Positions 28,740 through 42,267 of a DNA stretch of 64,000 nucleotides are shown piece by piece. A program made the position numbers and the translations under genes. Position 1 is the stretch's first letter, and the number at the start of each line of letters is the position of its first letter. Origin of the DNA: Eulemur rufifrons (lineage: Eukaryota > Chordata > Mammalia > Primates > Lemuridae); the NCBI RefSeq assembly GCF_041146395.1, contig NC_091008.1, forward strand, positions 6,151,501 to 6,215,500, given 5' to 3'. The notes beneath the pieces are model-generated. The model made no database searches. It saw nothing but the letters and a program-made list of their open reading frames with translations, and was not told the origin of the DNA.

Positions 28740-30920
28740 GGGCACAGAGCCCATAAAGAAATTGAAACCAGATGAGACATGAGGAATTCCCGAAAGGTAA
28801 AGCACCAAATCTGTCATTCGGAAGAAGTAGTTTCCACACTGAACAGTGGATACACATATTGGCTTCTACAGTAGCTCAAGGATAGATTTTGATGATCTGA
28901 ATGACAGCTAGGCACCCACTAACCCATTTAATTAACTGTTTTCGGTTAGGCAATTCACCAAATCGGGAATATGTGTTAAATTAGTACTACTGAACAAGGT
29001 AATTAAATAGGTCCTTTTACAACATAGTGAGCAACTTGTATATATTACTTTCTAGTAAGATATAGCTAAAGTCAATCATTAGAGCTTTTCTTGGAGCAAG
29101 GCCATAATTTATTGATTCTACTCTATTGGAGACACTGTAAAGCAACTGGATAAAAAATGCAAAGGAAGTGTAAGAGAGAAAGATATGCCTTCACTGTTTT
29201 GGAGAAAAGAATCTCACGTATGACCATATGTAGGTATTCTCCGAACTGGACATGTTGATGAAGCCTGTCTAAAATAGTGGATTTCAAACGGTCCTTGGAC
29301 TCATTCCCTTTGACATAGTGGTGGTAACATTTCTGTGTTAAAAGGTTAGAAGGCTACATTACACTGTGTTACAATGCAGTGAGTAATTACCTTCACCATA
29401 TAATATAAAGGTTAAACTTGTTATAATGTAATGAGTATAAGAAATATCCCTGACTATCCATACTTCCCCATTCTCTTTTTATTTTATCTAATCCTGGAAA
29501 TTATTCAAGTATGCTTTATTTTGTAAATAGAAAAAAAATATTGTTGAGAATTGAGAGAACTGTTAGAAAACAGGTTTCTGTGTGGAAATCACAGTTCAAA
29601 TATCCTCCCCTGTCGTGGCGTGCAGTATATATCCAATCTCATCAAGTTTGTACAATTAGGAGACTCCTAACCTCAGAGGTATCCATGATTTAGTTTTCTA
29701 GACATTCAGATGTAAAACAGAGGAAGTAGCTTCTTTACACAGACAGTTCTGTTTATTCATGAATGTAAAGGAGTATGCCCATTGTAAATTTAGCAGACGG
29801 TTTAAAATAGAAGTGAATTCTCAGAGAATGAGCAGGCACTTTGCTAAGGATGATGTATGACCCTCTCTGAGATGAGTAAGTGTGGTAAACATATAACTTC
29901 TGGTCACATGTAGTTTGTCTGCCAGAGGATGCCTGACCTCACTCCATCCTTCATCCTCAACCCCTCCCTGACCCCACCTCACTCCAGACCCCCATTTAAT
30001 CCCTGATTGCTATCCCAGGGGGCGGGGATCTTCGACAGGGTGAGATTCAAGGCTGTGGAGAGATTTTAGAATGGGAAGACTATGTCTGTTTCACACATTA
30101 CGTGGTAACAGAAACAGCTGAGAGTTTAACAGTTTGTTTTTTGGGCTGTGTTTAAAAATCCCTTGCATGAAACAGCTGCATCAGTGCACAGCTGTGTCAA
30201 AAGAGCCTTGTCAAAAATGTCATGTATGCATATATTTTTTTCCTAAACTATTTTGGACAAATCACATTTTCCGATGTATTTCCTGTCTCCCCAGGTATAC
30301 AGTCATGTATACTTTATAGCATATGCCTGGTAAACAAGTTTATAAAGTGTAAGGAAAAAAATCTGATGCCTACTTGATACATTACCGTTCAAATTAAATC
30401 ATATTTTCACTTTTGGGGACTCCATCCTCCTGGGATATCCCAGGCCATAATCTGTTGCTGGGCTTTATGGCTTTAATGTTTAGTAACTAATATGCCAATC
30501 TGAAAACAATTAGCTTTGCCTTAAAAGAGAAACTCTTTGATGAGTTTAGGAGATTAGAAAGCAGTTGCACACACCAGGTCAAAAAAAAAAATCAAGTTTT
30601 ATTTTGGCTGTAACTATCAATTCAATAAGCAATAACCACCCTTCCCCCACCATTTGCAGTAGGATGACTCTTTAAATCCCTATTGTTTTCTTTAATGTTT
30701 TACATTATAAAATGGAAACGGGTGCACTGAATTTTTAATTTTTCTTAGAGGGCCACTCTAACACCATTTCAAAGTTGAGGTGAGTGAAAGGAGTAACGTG
30801 GAACTTAGTTGTTATGTATCAAATTTTTAAAAGATCAGTTTTGGCCATGGCTTAGATACTTAAGGTAGAATTTATAAACTTACATTTAATCCTATTTCTA
30901 AATTTTTAGCATGTACAGAA
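28740..30920. other. Non-coding stretch, no gene seen
   Basis: AT-rich sequence with no supported ORF, no conserved RNA gene and no repeat that can be named with confidence. Confidence 0.35.
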
Positions 30921-30924
30921 AACT

Positions 30925-31430
30925 ACACGGGCATGTGTAAACCGTGTGACCGTGGGTGAGTCACTTGACCTTTCTCAGGGTCTGCTATGGTTTAAATATG
31001 TCCCCTCTAAAGTCCAGGTGTTACTAACATAGTAGTAACAAGAAGTAAGGCCTTTAAGGGGTGATTAGGCTGTGAGGGCCACTCCCTTGTGAATGCAGTT
31101 AAGGCTCTTACAAAGGAGGCTTCAGGCAGCCTTTGGCTCGCGTGCCTTGTGCCTTGTGTCTGTAAGGACGTGGTGTTCCTCCTTTCCGCTCGGGCGGATG
31201 CAGCACCCAGGCACCATCTTGGAAAGCAGAAAGCAGCCCTCACCAGACAACCAGACCCGTTGTCACCTTGATCCCGGACCGGACTTCCCAGCATTCAGAA
31301 CTGTGACAAATGGATTTCTGTTCTTTATAAGTTACCTCGTCTCAGATATTTCTGTTATAGCAGCAAAAGCAGACGAAGACAGACTTGATCTCTTCATCTT
31401 CAAAATGAGAATTTTAGTATTTGCTGCCCA
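30925..31430 (+). mobile_element. MIR fragment split by a MaLR LTR
   Basis: The left half ends in GTGTGACCGTGGGTGAGTCA and TTGACCTTTCTCAGGG (to 30981). The right half resumes with CTTCATCTTCAAAATGAGAA (from about 31392). These are adjacent MIR segments, so the LTR between them was inserted into an older MIR. Confidence 0.6.
30983..31381 (+). mobile_element. MaLR-type solo LTR (MLT1/MST class)
   Basis: Starts with TGCTATGGTTTAAATATGTC and continues with GGGTGATTAGGCTGTGAGGG, CCCTCACCAGACAACCAGA and TTTCTGTTCTTTATAAG. It ends near AGCAAAAGCAGACGAAGACA. This is the full LTR order in sense orientation. Confidence 0.85.
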
Positions 31431-31434
31431 GAGC

Positions 31435-32420
31435 TATAGGGAGGGTTAAACTTGGTATGCCTGTAAGACCCTCAATCCAGGGTAAATACTCGACCCTAGA
31501 TGCCACCGGATTTGACCTGGAAGGTTGCTGAGGCCCTGCCTCTCTTGTTCATGGCCTTGAACTGAGACTTTCTGTGTGCCTTTCCTCATGTTTAGTAGCT
31601 CTCTGACTTCACCCCTTTTTTGCCTTGGAGTGATCTGATTGCTGTTAGGGGAGTGTTCTAGGGGAGATGGAAGGAGAGGCCTAGGGTCTTCCCTGCTCTT
31701 CTTCCCCAGCTGGTGTAGGACTCCTGGGAAGCAGCCAGCCACACTCAGCTCCGGCAGGGCTCAGACCAGCACTTTGGCTTCACTTGTCCAGATGTTTCCC
31801 CAAACCCACTAGAACAGTCTTAACTTGAGGCCTTGCTGGAGGCACTGAGTCCCACCCTGAGAACCCTCTGTTTGTCCTCATGCCTACCCAAATTCCACTT
31901 GCGAATGTGTCGGGAGAGAGCCTAGAGTTACACAATTAAACATAGACACATTGATGTGAGATAAAGAGCAAAACCAAAACCAACAAAAATCAGAATTCTA
32001 CCTGTCCCCTTACAGAGGGTCATGTTAGGGAGTGGTGTTGGGGCAGAGTGGGGGGGGGAGGTGGCATCTGGATTGATTGGAGAATGACAAGAAACAGGAA
32101 AGCCTGGAAGTCCTTTGTACATTCTGTAGCTTTACTATGATCAGCTGTACTTACTGTCCACTAAAATACTGCCTGTGCGAGGGAGCTATTTTACATCATG
32201 TATAGGAAAATGGAAGGTTTGCTTGCTTACCCCCTATGCTTGGAGATTTTTATAACATTCATTTTATACTAAGTTATTCAGGAATTTTTGACTGGCAGCT
32301 AACTCAGTGAAAGGCCTCAGTAAAAGATTAATTGTTATTGTTTGGTATATAAAATTGATGAATGCACTTCAGTTGAATAAACTTTCTCATTTTTGATGGC
32401 TTGTACATCAGATAAGCCTG
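31435..32420. other. Non-coding stretch, no gene seen
   Basis: Mixed composition with a G-run near 32050. No supported ORF. Confidence 0.35.
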
Positions 32421-32423
32421 TAT

Positions 32424-32596
32424 CAGTGTTCTTAATTTTGACTGCCCATTGGGGACCTTTAAAAAAAACAACCCACTGATGCCTTGGTCTCAGCCCTTGA
32501 GATTTGAACTTAATTGGTCCAAGTCGTGGCCTGAAGAGCAAGAATTTTAAAGTTCCCCAGGTGATTCTAATATTTAGACAAGTTTTAGAACCACTG
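32424..32596 (+). mobile_element. MER5-type MITE (hAT-Charlie)
   Basis: Ends CAGTGTTCTTAATTTTGACT and TTAGAACCACTG match the inverted termini of MER5-type elements. Internal GTTCCCCAGGTGATTCTAAT is also typical. Confidence 0.75.
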
Positions 32597-32599
32597 GTC

Positions 32600-33900
32600 T
32601 AGATTAAGGATTAAAGTACTTGGGCTAAGCCTATTATTTATATAACCTGGCGAAAAAAAATCTCTCTTCCACTCAATTCAGTGAATACTTACTGAGAAGC
32701 CACTCTCTCCAAGGGCGTTTTCTTTTAACCCCAACTTTGCTGTTTTGTGAGTAGGTATTTTGGAAAGAAAACAACCAGAATCTTAAAATTTTATTGGTTG
32801 AAATGTGATTAGAAGTAACATAATCCAAATCTGCTATTCTAAAGAGAAGTACAAATTGATAAGAGAATTCAGAAACGTTAGTGCAAAACCACTTCTATAA
32901 TTAAATACATAAATGAGAGGAGAGATAAAGCAAAACGGAAACAAAAAACTTAAACTTTCCTCAGTATGCAGACTAGACAGCACTTTATACGTATTAAACA
33001 GTGAACCATTCTAAGCACATAACTGACAGATCGTCCCTAAGTGGGACTCAGAATAACTTGAATACAAATTGATGTGCAATGAAAACCTATATGGTGCCAT
33101 TTGCCAATTTAGAAGGCACATGAGAAAGCCCAGAATCTGATTCTTTTCTCTACTTCTTCTAGGATCTGTTTGTGAATTTTCTTTTCTTTTTTTTTTTAAT
33201 CTACAGACTGTTTAATTTATCATTTTTTCTTGCATTTAAAAATCTTTTGCACAAATCCACAAAATTAAAAACAGAGAAGAAATGACTACAGATAAAGAAG
33301 AAATAAAATAATTTTAATATAATAACTTATTTGAATGTCTTCAGATATACTTGAGTATCTACAACAAATGAATAGATTTATTGGAAAACGTAAATTACCA
33401 ATATTGTACAGAAAGAGATAGAACGGCAAAATAGACGATTTAGCATAGAATAAATTGAGATTTTTCAAAAAAACAACTTCATCTAGTTCAGGTAGCTTCA
33501 TAGGTGCAACTTAGCATATTTTTGAAGACTTCGTAATTCCAATCCTATTAAGCTACTGAGTCCAGAGACAGTAGGAATGCTTCTAAATTCTTTTTTTTTT
33601 TTTTTTTTTTAGAAAAAGCTGTTATAATCCACCCAAACTATACAAAGATGGTACATAAAAGGAAACTATAGATAAGTCCCTCTTATGAATATCTATAGCA
33701 TTATATTAAATAAAATATTGTGACAGGAGGCTTTCGAATATTTGGATTTATTTGATTTTTAAAATTTCAATTTAATTTCTTTTTTTTCTTTTCATTTTTC
33801 CCTTTGTCATAGAGTAGATGGCCAGCTTTGTACTGCTTTGTCTCGGGGGAAGTTTGTGACAATAAAGAAAGCCAAAGTTATCTGCAAGACATTTTCTTTC
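32600..33900. other. Non-coding stretch, no gene seen
   Basis: AT-rich, with a T-tract near 33590-33611. A pyrimidine tract and CAG at about 33889-33902 form a splice-acceptor-like sequence upstream of the small ORF at 33940. Confidence 0.35.
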
Positions 33901-33939
33901 CAGATCTGGCCTCTGAAAGCAGGAGCCTATTGAAGAGAT

Positions 33940-34188
33940 ATGTTAGGAGTCTTGGAGGAGGAAGGGAGAGCTTCTGATGAAAATTCTAAGATGGACAGGG
34001 CCTCCCCCCAGACTGCTATTAAAGGAATGTCATGGCCTGGGAAGGAAAAATGGAACTATGTGAGCTCCATGAGCAGCGGAGGTCTATACCTGCTCTTGGC
34101 CCTGGTGAGCATCTGCCTAGTATCTGGTATTGCCATTGTTCTGTGCGTTAAACACGATGGAGAAGGACAGAACCACTTCCAGGCCTAG
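33940..34188 (+). CDS. Candidate single-pass membrane microprotein (82 aa), hypothetical
   Basis: An intact ORF with protein-like features, in contrast to the repeat-derived ORFs around it. Residues 1-56 are hydrophilic, with Lys/Glu/Trp around residues 34-39. Residues 48-69 form one strong hydrophobic segment (GLYLLLALVSICLVSG), followed by a short polar tail CVKHDGEGQNHFQA. The first ATG has G at -3. The second in-frame ATG (33991) has A at -3 and G at +4, a better context, and would give 65 residues. A splice-acceptor-like CTTTCTTTTCCAG ends at about 33902, so it could lie in a terminal exon. No family is recognised and no transcript or conservation evidence is available here. A chance ORF remains possible. 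Confidence 0.4.
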   Translation: MLGVLEEEGRASDENSKMDRASPQTAIKGMSWPGKEKWNYVSSMSSGGLYLLLALVSICLVSGIAIVLCVKHDGEGQNHFQA

Positions 34189-34199
34189 TGGGAGTATAT

Positions 34200-37100
34200 G
34201 GGGTAGAGCATTGTGTCTAGGTGGGAACAGTGTAGAGTGACAGCTTGTGCTTAACCAGCCCTCCCCCAAACCTTGGTCCTCTGTAAGACTCCAAGCCCTT
34301 TAAGCTGCTTGGTGGTGGAGGGGAGGGGTTGAGATGAAGACAGGGAGTAAAAATTAAGTAGATTTAAAGAAAATAAATAAGATATTTATTACTTACCTGA
34401 GTGTAACCCATTATATTAGCAATTAAACCTTACTTCACAGTAAAATAACAAACGTCAACAAAGTGTAGCTTATTTCAATAATGTAACAATTTTCAACTTC
34501 TGAAAATTCATTGATATAATTTACCATATAGGTTAACGATGAAAAACCATGTATCATTCCTATGAACGACAAGAATATGACAAAAATCAACACCCATAAC
34601 TGTTTAAATAATGTGTTTGTAAGTGCATATGTAAATAGTTTAACTATATCAGTAATATGTACCATATATCTCATGAATTCATTATTCTTTACCTTTTTTG
34701 TTTTTGCTAAACAGTATACCTGGAGTTTTTGCCATGCTAATATGCAGAGAGCTTCCCAGTCTTTTTTGTAGATATTGATATACCTGAGTTTATCTCACCA
34801 GCTCCCATGGCTGGGTATTTGTGGTGTAGCCAGTCCTTTGCTGTAGAAAATAATGCTGCAATGAATGATCTCGAACATACTTTTTTCCAAACTTTTCTTC
34901 CCTAATTACTGACCTTGCAAATTGCTATTTTTTAACCTTACCTTTAATCTCTCTGACAATGCCTCTAGGTTCTTCCATGAAGAATCAATAAAGTTTGTCA
35001 CTTCCAGTTGAAATAAGCAGACATGAATTTTAGGATCATCAACCAGAAAGAACATAAGAAATGTAATGCAGAAAATTCTGACTTACTAAGATTCCCAGTA
35101 CAGTGAAATAAATGTTCACAGTTATGCTGTTGGGGTCAGTGTGAGATGATTGAACTGCCTGTGTGTATGGAGAGGCCCAACACCACCATGTGGATGCAGT
35201 GAACTCGTTTTCTTCTCATAGGCAAAGTACTTCATATTTTCATAGAATACTGGCTATGAAACATGACTTTCAAATGTGTTTTCCTGGGAGTCAAGGGATA
35301 AAAAAGAATATATTTAGTACAAAGCAGCAGAATTTCAAGTTTGAACTAAATAACATAATTTTCTTAAGGGCTTACGTTGCATGTAATTAGTATTCTAAAG
35401 GGAGGAAAACGTCATTACCAGTATTTAACATTAAATCTTCTAGTGGGTAATGAAGACTTTACTTCTTTGAACAACTTAATTGTTCTCCAACAGTTTGTTT
35501 TCCCAAAGTATTTGTTCATAATTGATTCTTGGCTCTTGGTATTATAAACGTTAATGAGCCCCTAGGTTATTGCAAATATGGAGTAGATGACATTTAAAAA
35601 CAACCTTTTAAATATAGTCTTAACCCAGACATATATTTGCAAATCAGACAAATGCAAATATATTTACTACATTTCATTGCTAATACTGAATCAGTTTATT
35701 TTATAGAATTCAGAGTAATCCGTGCAGAGGTCTAGCAATACACTGTAAATGAAATAGACCCTATTTACATAGTACCCAAGGTTTCTTTTGCAAAATGGAC
35801 ATCAGTAGTCAAGTAGCCAAATATATTATGTGATTAAGATAGTGTGTGTAGCATGATAGAAAGCAAAAGCTCTAATACCCTAAGGGTTATTTATAATATA
35901 GAAAGTGATATTGAAGCAAGGGCAAGTGAGTTAATCATTTTTGTGTCTTTTCAACAATGGCAATTTAAAAATTCTTCACTGTGTGTTTTTATATCTCTTG
36001 GTCATTCTCCTGAGATGTACCTTATGGCCAGTAGACTACTTAGCAGTCCAGCTGGTAACTGCATTGCTGAAGGCTATAGAACATAATCTGTTCAGCTCAT
36101 AATGACAGAACAGATTTAGGAGTGGAATTTCCTCTGGATATTAATGTATATCTGACACATTATTTTCCCTACTTCTTTTATCCCCTATGTCTTTAAATTG
36201 CTATTTTACTGGGTCCAGGTTAAAAATTTTTGGATGTTCAATATTTAGTTGGGGTATGTGCGTATACATGTGTTTTTGGGAGGAGAATATGGTGTATATA
36301 AATGATTATATTTGCTAGACATCAAGCTAAAATTTTCCCCCACTCTGAGTAGCTCTTCTTTGAAGTAATGTTTTCTTCTCAGAGGGGAGAGAACCATTAT
36401 GCGATACTTCATGTTGAACATGGCCTTGTGTGTCTGCAAATTGGACTGTTGGGAAGTACTAAGATCAAGAAAACATGGGCTGATTTTACCTTGCATGTAC
36501 TTAACAACTTTCACATGAGGAGAGAACCTCACATTAGACAAAGTCTGATTAAAGGCAAAAGTTGAATAGAGAGGATTTAAGCTAATGCCCTCCAGAATGT
36601 GGCATGGAGAGTCTTATTTGTTGTGTTTGAGGGTTGCCTTTTTGTTAAATTCTTTTTGGTTTAACATGTATTTTCCCTTTTTAATTCTGCAAATTGAGAC
36701 ACATTCAGTAAATTTTGTTCAGTGGAAAAGAGACTCATCTGTGTTTGGTGGTGTAATGGAAAGAAACCTGAACTAGAAGCCTGTTTTTAGAATTAACCTA
36801 GATTGGGTAAAATAATAACACATAAATACAGGAGAAAATGAAAAGTTTATTAACAGTAAGCTAAGAAATACACTAAGTGACACATGAATATGAGCTTGCT
36901 CTGGTAGGAACGTGGGGAGCAGGGGTTTCAGGGTCCTCACACCTGGACATCTCCCAGGGGAATGTGTACATGAAGGGAAGAAGCAGCAGAAAAACGACAG
37001 TATGCTTGCCGACCCAGATCCAACTTTACAGCATGGGCCTCCAAGCCCTGCCTCGTCTTCCTTCTTGGCCCAACATGGGTAAAGTCCTGAAACGTCCTAT

Positions 37101-37200
37101 TAAATTTCACATTTCGTCTTCTGGAGAATGTAAGTGGCTTTGCCTGCTTGTCTAAAAAAATGAAACTCTAAAAAACCGAAGCCTTTGTACAAGCTGTTTG
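34200..37200. other. Non-coding stretch, no gene seen
   Basis: AT-rich. Around 34810-34880, AATAATGCTGCAATGAATGA resembles an L1-type motif. ORFs of 63-98 codons lack recognisable features. Confidence 0.35.
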
Positions 37201-37214
37201 CAGTAAGTGCAAAC

Positions 37215-37740
37215 AAGGAGGCAGGATGTTGTATCATGAGAATGATTTCTGTTGTACGTAATAGAAAGCTCTAACTGGGTCAATAAAGAAAAGAGATTTA
37301 TGGGCTCATGTTACTGAAAAAGTCCAGAGTCAGGACAGGCTGCAGGTGAATATGGTCTGGGCTCTGCTTCTCTGTGATTTACTGCTCGTCCTTATGGCAC
37401 TCAGCTTTGTTCACAGTTGGCTTTGTCCTCAGCCTGCCTTTCTTTGTGGGCACAACATGGCTTCAACTCCTGGACCTCATATCTTCACAGTACCTTTTCC
37501 AGAGCAGAAGAGAACATCTGTCCGGGCTACTGTGTCCCACAACTCCAAGGGATCGGCATGCCAGAATTGCTAATAACAATGATCCTGACTGTTCCTGTGT
37601 TGGGACCAGTATAGACCCCGTATCTCCCCAGGAACCAGTCACTGTGTCACGGGAATAGAATGCCTTGATTGGTTGAGTCTAGGGCCACGATGCCACCCCT
37701 GTAGAGAAATAGAATGAGATTCGTTGGAATCACAGGATTT
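37215..37740 (+). repeat. Ancient interspersed repeat, class not assigned
   Basis: AGATTTATGGGCTCATGTTA, CCAGTCACTGTGTCACGGGA and ATGCCTTGATTGGTTGAGTC follow a motif order found in an old mammalian repeat family that could not be named with confidence. The ORFs here are repeat-derived. Confidence 0.4.
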
Positions 37741-37749
37741 CCAAAAGAA

Positions 37750-40200
37750 ATCTAAACAGGATCATTTTCAAGGGCAAGTGAAGAATGGTAGCTACAAAGG
37801 AAAACAACAGTATACTGCTTTAGAAGTTTTGGATGAGAACTGTTGCTTTTGCCCTGTGACAGCAACCTTGAGCACTCAACCTTTCTGATACCTCCCTTTT
37901 CTCCTCACACTCCTCAAACTATTACATCAGATTTATGCCTCCACCATTCTGCTCAAACAGCTCCTGACTTGTCAGATCTACTGGAGGCCTCTAAGTCTTG
38001 ATATGCTTGACCTCTGTAGTATTTGATGACTTGATTACTCCTTCTCCTTCCTGGACTTTCTTGACACCATTACTCATCATCATCTAAACCAATGACTCCC
38101 AGTAAAGTCACTTACGATTATTTAAATGCTTTAATGGACTTTAATGAGTTTATAACATCTAAAAAATATTATTGACCACTCCTTTCAGTGTTTAAATGAA
38201 AAATGTTTTTCCCCACAAAAACAATTATTACAGAATAAAGTTATGTATCACATAATGTTATTGCTTTATAATATCACTAGGGATAATTTGGAAAGTTCAG
38301 AAAAGCAAAGGGAAGGAAAAACATATAGTTCTGTCACTAGGATATAAATGTTATTACTTTAACAGTCCATTTCATATGTCATTTGAAATGTATGTAATTA
38401 AATAATTTATGTAATTTAAAAGTTGTTTTGTATACACCAGGATCATTGCAGAAAAATTTCAAAATATGGAAATATTATTCCCCAGAGATAGCCACTGTTG
38501 CATTTCCTTACTGTTATGAGATGGTATGAAAAAATGTTTGGAAACAGTTAACATCTGCAGCAGGAGTTCTGTTAATCTTTTGCAATTGAAAAAATTCCAA
38601 CCATTTTGTGTGGTTAATATGGATTTTAATGTTATAGGAAATCACTGCTCCAGTTCCTCTACAAAGGAAATAATCATTATGTTACACTATGCAGTTCTTT
38701 GTGGGAGGGTAAGTAAAAAGATTTTATTTATTGTGTCAGCACAATGCCTAATCATTAAAATATTTTCTTCATTATTAGCAAGGTAGTAACAGAACAGGGC
38801 CAGTTAGTGTTTTGTGAACCATCAGAGATAGCAGGAGATTCCATGTAAACTACGGGATGAGGATGGGCACAAGATAAATTTCCTGATGCTGGAAAAGGAG
38901 AAGCAGTAAATAGAAGCTGAAAGACATAGGTGGAGTCAAGCTTCCCTGCCCAGGCCGCAGAATCCACCTGACCATGTATTATCCAACTATATTGCTGAAT
39001 AAGAACACAGAAATCGTCCTAAATAGTCATTATTTCGTATTTTGATTAATTTGTATTTACTTGAAGAAGTCTCCAAGTAAATTTTTTCAAGAAAGAACTT
39101 TGAGTAGTATGTTTTCTAAGTTTTTGTATACTTGAGAATATATTTTGTTGCCTTCATAAACTGGCTGAATGTAAAAGTTTTGGCATACAATATTTCTCCT
39201 CTTTTTTGTATTTATTATTTTATTCAATAAGTCTAATGACAACCTGAGTTTTATTCTTTTGAAAAAAATCTTCCCTGTACTTGTAGATATTTTTATTCTT
39301 CTTTGCCATTCAGTTATTTTGCCAAATGACTTTAGCTGTATCCTTTCATTGATTTTTATCAGGCTATGGTAAGAACCCCTTAATATGAGAAGTCAGGTAT
39401 TTTATTTTCAAGTCAAAAGTTTTCTTCAATTATGTCTTTAATTGTTTTGGATTCAGTTATGATGCTTTGTTTAGGATGCTAAAATTCTTATTTAAATATT
39501 CATTTTCTTTTGCCCGGTATCTCTTTCTCTTTGACCATTATCTCTGCCTTTTTAAGAATCCAAACTCTGGTAAATCATTTCAAATTTGCATTTGTCCTTT
39601 ACAATACTGATTCAGTTTTTCACAATTTCAGTAATATATTATTACCTTTTATAAGGATATAATTACATTATTGAATTTTAATTTCTTTGAGTTCTTCCTT
39701 ATTTCATGTATACTTTATCTTATTTTGTTGTCTTTTATTTTCAGCTCCTTATTTATTTTCTCTTTCTGTCTGATAGAGAAAATGTCTCCTTATATTCTAC
39801 TAAGGAGACTAAACTATTTAACATTGTTTCCAGCTTCCTGCAATATGGGTCCTCTAAGACTTCATTAAAAGCTTCATTTCCCATAGACTTCAGATTTTCC
39901 CTTATAAAGCTCTATATTTCTTCTGCTTTCTCTTTACTTAAAAGAGAAATCTATCCACACCTAGTGTTTTACAAAACAAGGTGTATGGATTGTCCTTGTT
40001 CCTATTCACTGGCCAGTGGTTCTAGAAGAATCTTCTCCAGTGTGCTGAAGGCAAGTTGATGTGCTCAACTAGCTCATTTCCCAGGGCTTTCAGGGCTTTG
40101 ATTGACTGAAATAGATTCTTCATTTACTGCTAAGCTCAAGTACTCTAAAAGTAAGTAGGACATGGGCAGGGGGAATAAAATTCCCAGCATGCACTGCAAT
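37750..40200. other. Non-coding AT-rich stretch, possibly antisense L1 remnants
   Basis: T-rich sequence at 39050-40050 has the composition of an antisense LINE but no diagnostic motif. No gene is supported. Confidence 0.35.
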
Positions 40201-40213
40201 TAAGACTTTTCTT

Positions 40214-40549
40214 GGCCGGGCGCGGTGGCTCACGCCTGTAAGCCTAGCACTCTGGGAGGCCGAGGCGGGTGGATCGCTCAAGGTCAGGAGTTCGAGACCA
40301 GCCTGAGCAAGAGCGAGACCCCGTCTCTACTAAAAATAGAAAAAAAAAATTATATGGACAACTAAAAATATATATATAGAAAAATTAGCCGGGCATAGTG
40401 GCGCATGCCTGTAGTCCCAGCTACTCGGGAGGCTGAGGCAGGAGGATCGCTTGAGCCCAGGAGTTTGAGGTTGCTGTGAGCTAGGCTGACGCCACGGCAC
40501 TCACTCTAGCCTGGGCAACAAAGTGAGACTCTGTCTCAAAAAAAAAAAA
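40214..40549 (+). mobile_element. Alu (strepsirrhine type), full length
   Basis: Begins GGCCGGGCGCGGTGGCTCAC and has the linker AACTAAAAATATATATATAG. It ends in an A-tail and is flanked by AAGACTTTTCTT at 40202-40213 and 40550-40561. It is full length with a perfect duplication and CpG-rich start. Confidence 0.96.
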
Positions 40550-40602
40550 AAGACTTTTCTTGACTCCCAAAAGGCAATGTACCACTCATTCCATCCTCTC
40601 CT

Positions 40603-40603
<1 letters not shown>

Positions 40604-40636
<33 letters not shown>
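40604..40636. repeat. (AC)n microsatellite
   Basis: About 16 uninterrupted AC units shortly after the Alu tail. Confidence 0.95.
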
Positions 40637-40638
<2 letters not shown>

Positions 40639-40769
40639 ATGCAACTCTGAGGATTCTGGGAAGTTGCTTTCTTTATTAGATTGTGGAAGAATGAGGAATT
40701 AGTGGAGATGGTTGCCTTTAAAAAGCAGCAGTCAAGAGTTGGCTTTCAAAGACAGATGACAAATTAACA

Positions 40770-41770
40770 ACCTAATGTCACACCCTCAAGAAAAAGAAGA
40801 ACAAACCAAACCCAATGCTAGAAGAAGAAAAGAAATAATAAATATCAGAGCAAAACTAAATGAAGTATAAATCAAAAACAATTCAAAGGATCAACAAAAT
40901 AAAAAGTTGGTTCTTTGAAAAGAAACAAAACTGATAAGACCACTAGCAAGATTAGTCAGAAATACAAGAGAAAGGACTCAAATAATTTCAATTAGAAATG
41001 AAAAAGGAGACATTAGAACTGATACCACAGAAATACAGAATATCATCTGAGACTGCTATGAAAACCTCTATGCACACAAACTAGAAAATCTAGAGGAAAT
41101 GGATAAATTTTGGAAACATGCAACCTCCGAAGCTTGAATTAGAAAGAAATAGAAATCCTGAACAGACCAGTATGAGTAGTGAGATTGAATCAGTAATAAA
41201 GAAAAAAATCTCCCAACAACAACAAAAAAGCCCAGGACCAGATGGATTCACAAATTCTAACAGACCTACAGAGAACTTCTACCTATCCACCTGAAGCTGT
41301 TCCAAAACATCAAGGAGGGAATCCTCCCTAACTCATTCTACAAAGCCAGTATCACCCTGATACCAAAGCAAGGGAAGGACACAGCAAAAAAAGATGAATA
41401 TCCCTCATGAACATAGATGCAAAAATCTTCAACAAAATAGTAGCAAACTGAATCCAATAATACATCAAAAAGATAACTCACCATGATCAAGTGCGTCTCA
41501 TCCCCAGGGATGCAAGGATGGTTCAACAATGTAAATCAATAAATGTGATTCCCCACATAAACAGAATTAAAATCAAAAGTCATGTTAACATGTAAATAGA
41601 TGCAGAAAAAGCATTTCTTAAAATCCAGCACCTCTTAACGATAAAAACCCTCAACAAACTAAGCATGGAAGGAACATACCTAAAAATAATAAAAGCAATT
41701 TCAACACCATACTGAATGGGGAAAAGTTGCAAGCACTCCCCCTAAGAGCTGGAATAAGACATCACTCAAA
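40770..41770 (+). mobile_element. L1 ORF2 fragment
   Basis: Clear L1 ORF2 order: AGTTGGTTCTTTGAAAAGA near 40905, CCCAGGACCAGATGGATTCA near 41232, CTGATACCAAAGCAAGG near 41357 and GGGATGCAAGGATGGTTCAA near 41508. The A-rich sense strand is decayed. It is less diverged than the L1 at 15.8-18 kb. Confidence 0.85.
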
Positions 41771-42267
41771 TGGCACATGACGGAGCTGGAATTTGGTCTG
41801 AAGAGTTTGGCTTCAGCTGCTCTGATGACTTGCTTGAAATCCTTTATTGAGTCTTATTGCTACAGGATAAAGTCAGTGTTCTTTACCACAGAACACATTT
41901 CTTCCTAGCTCCTTACATATCAGATGTATCAGTACCAAACTGTCTACTGCTACGTGCACTCACCATGGCGATTCATACTCGAAGCCTCTGGGCCTCCGTG
42001 TGTGCTGTTTCCTCTTCCTGGATCTCCCCCTGCTTCTCCCTGTTTTTCAGCTGATGATCTCTTCTGTCTTTGACTTCGTCTCTGTCTCTGTCTCTCTCAT
42101 TCTTCCCATGAAACATTATTTCTATCTGGGGCTAGTTCTTTTGCTTTCATTTATTTCTCTTTCCTTGGCATCCCCTTCCTCTGTTCCGATGGAGAGAAGC
42201 AAAGTATTATCTCCTGGAATATGAAATTCTCTTAAAAAGTGAGTATCTTTTAGTTAGTTGGTATTTT

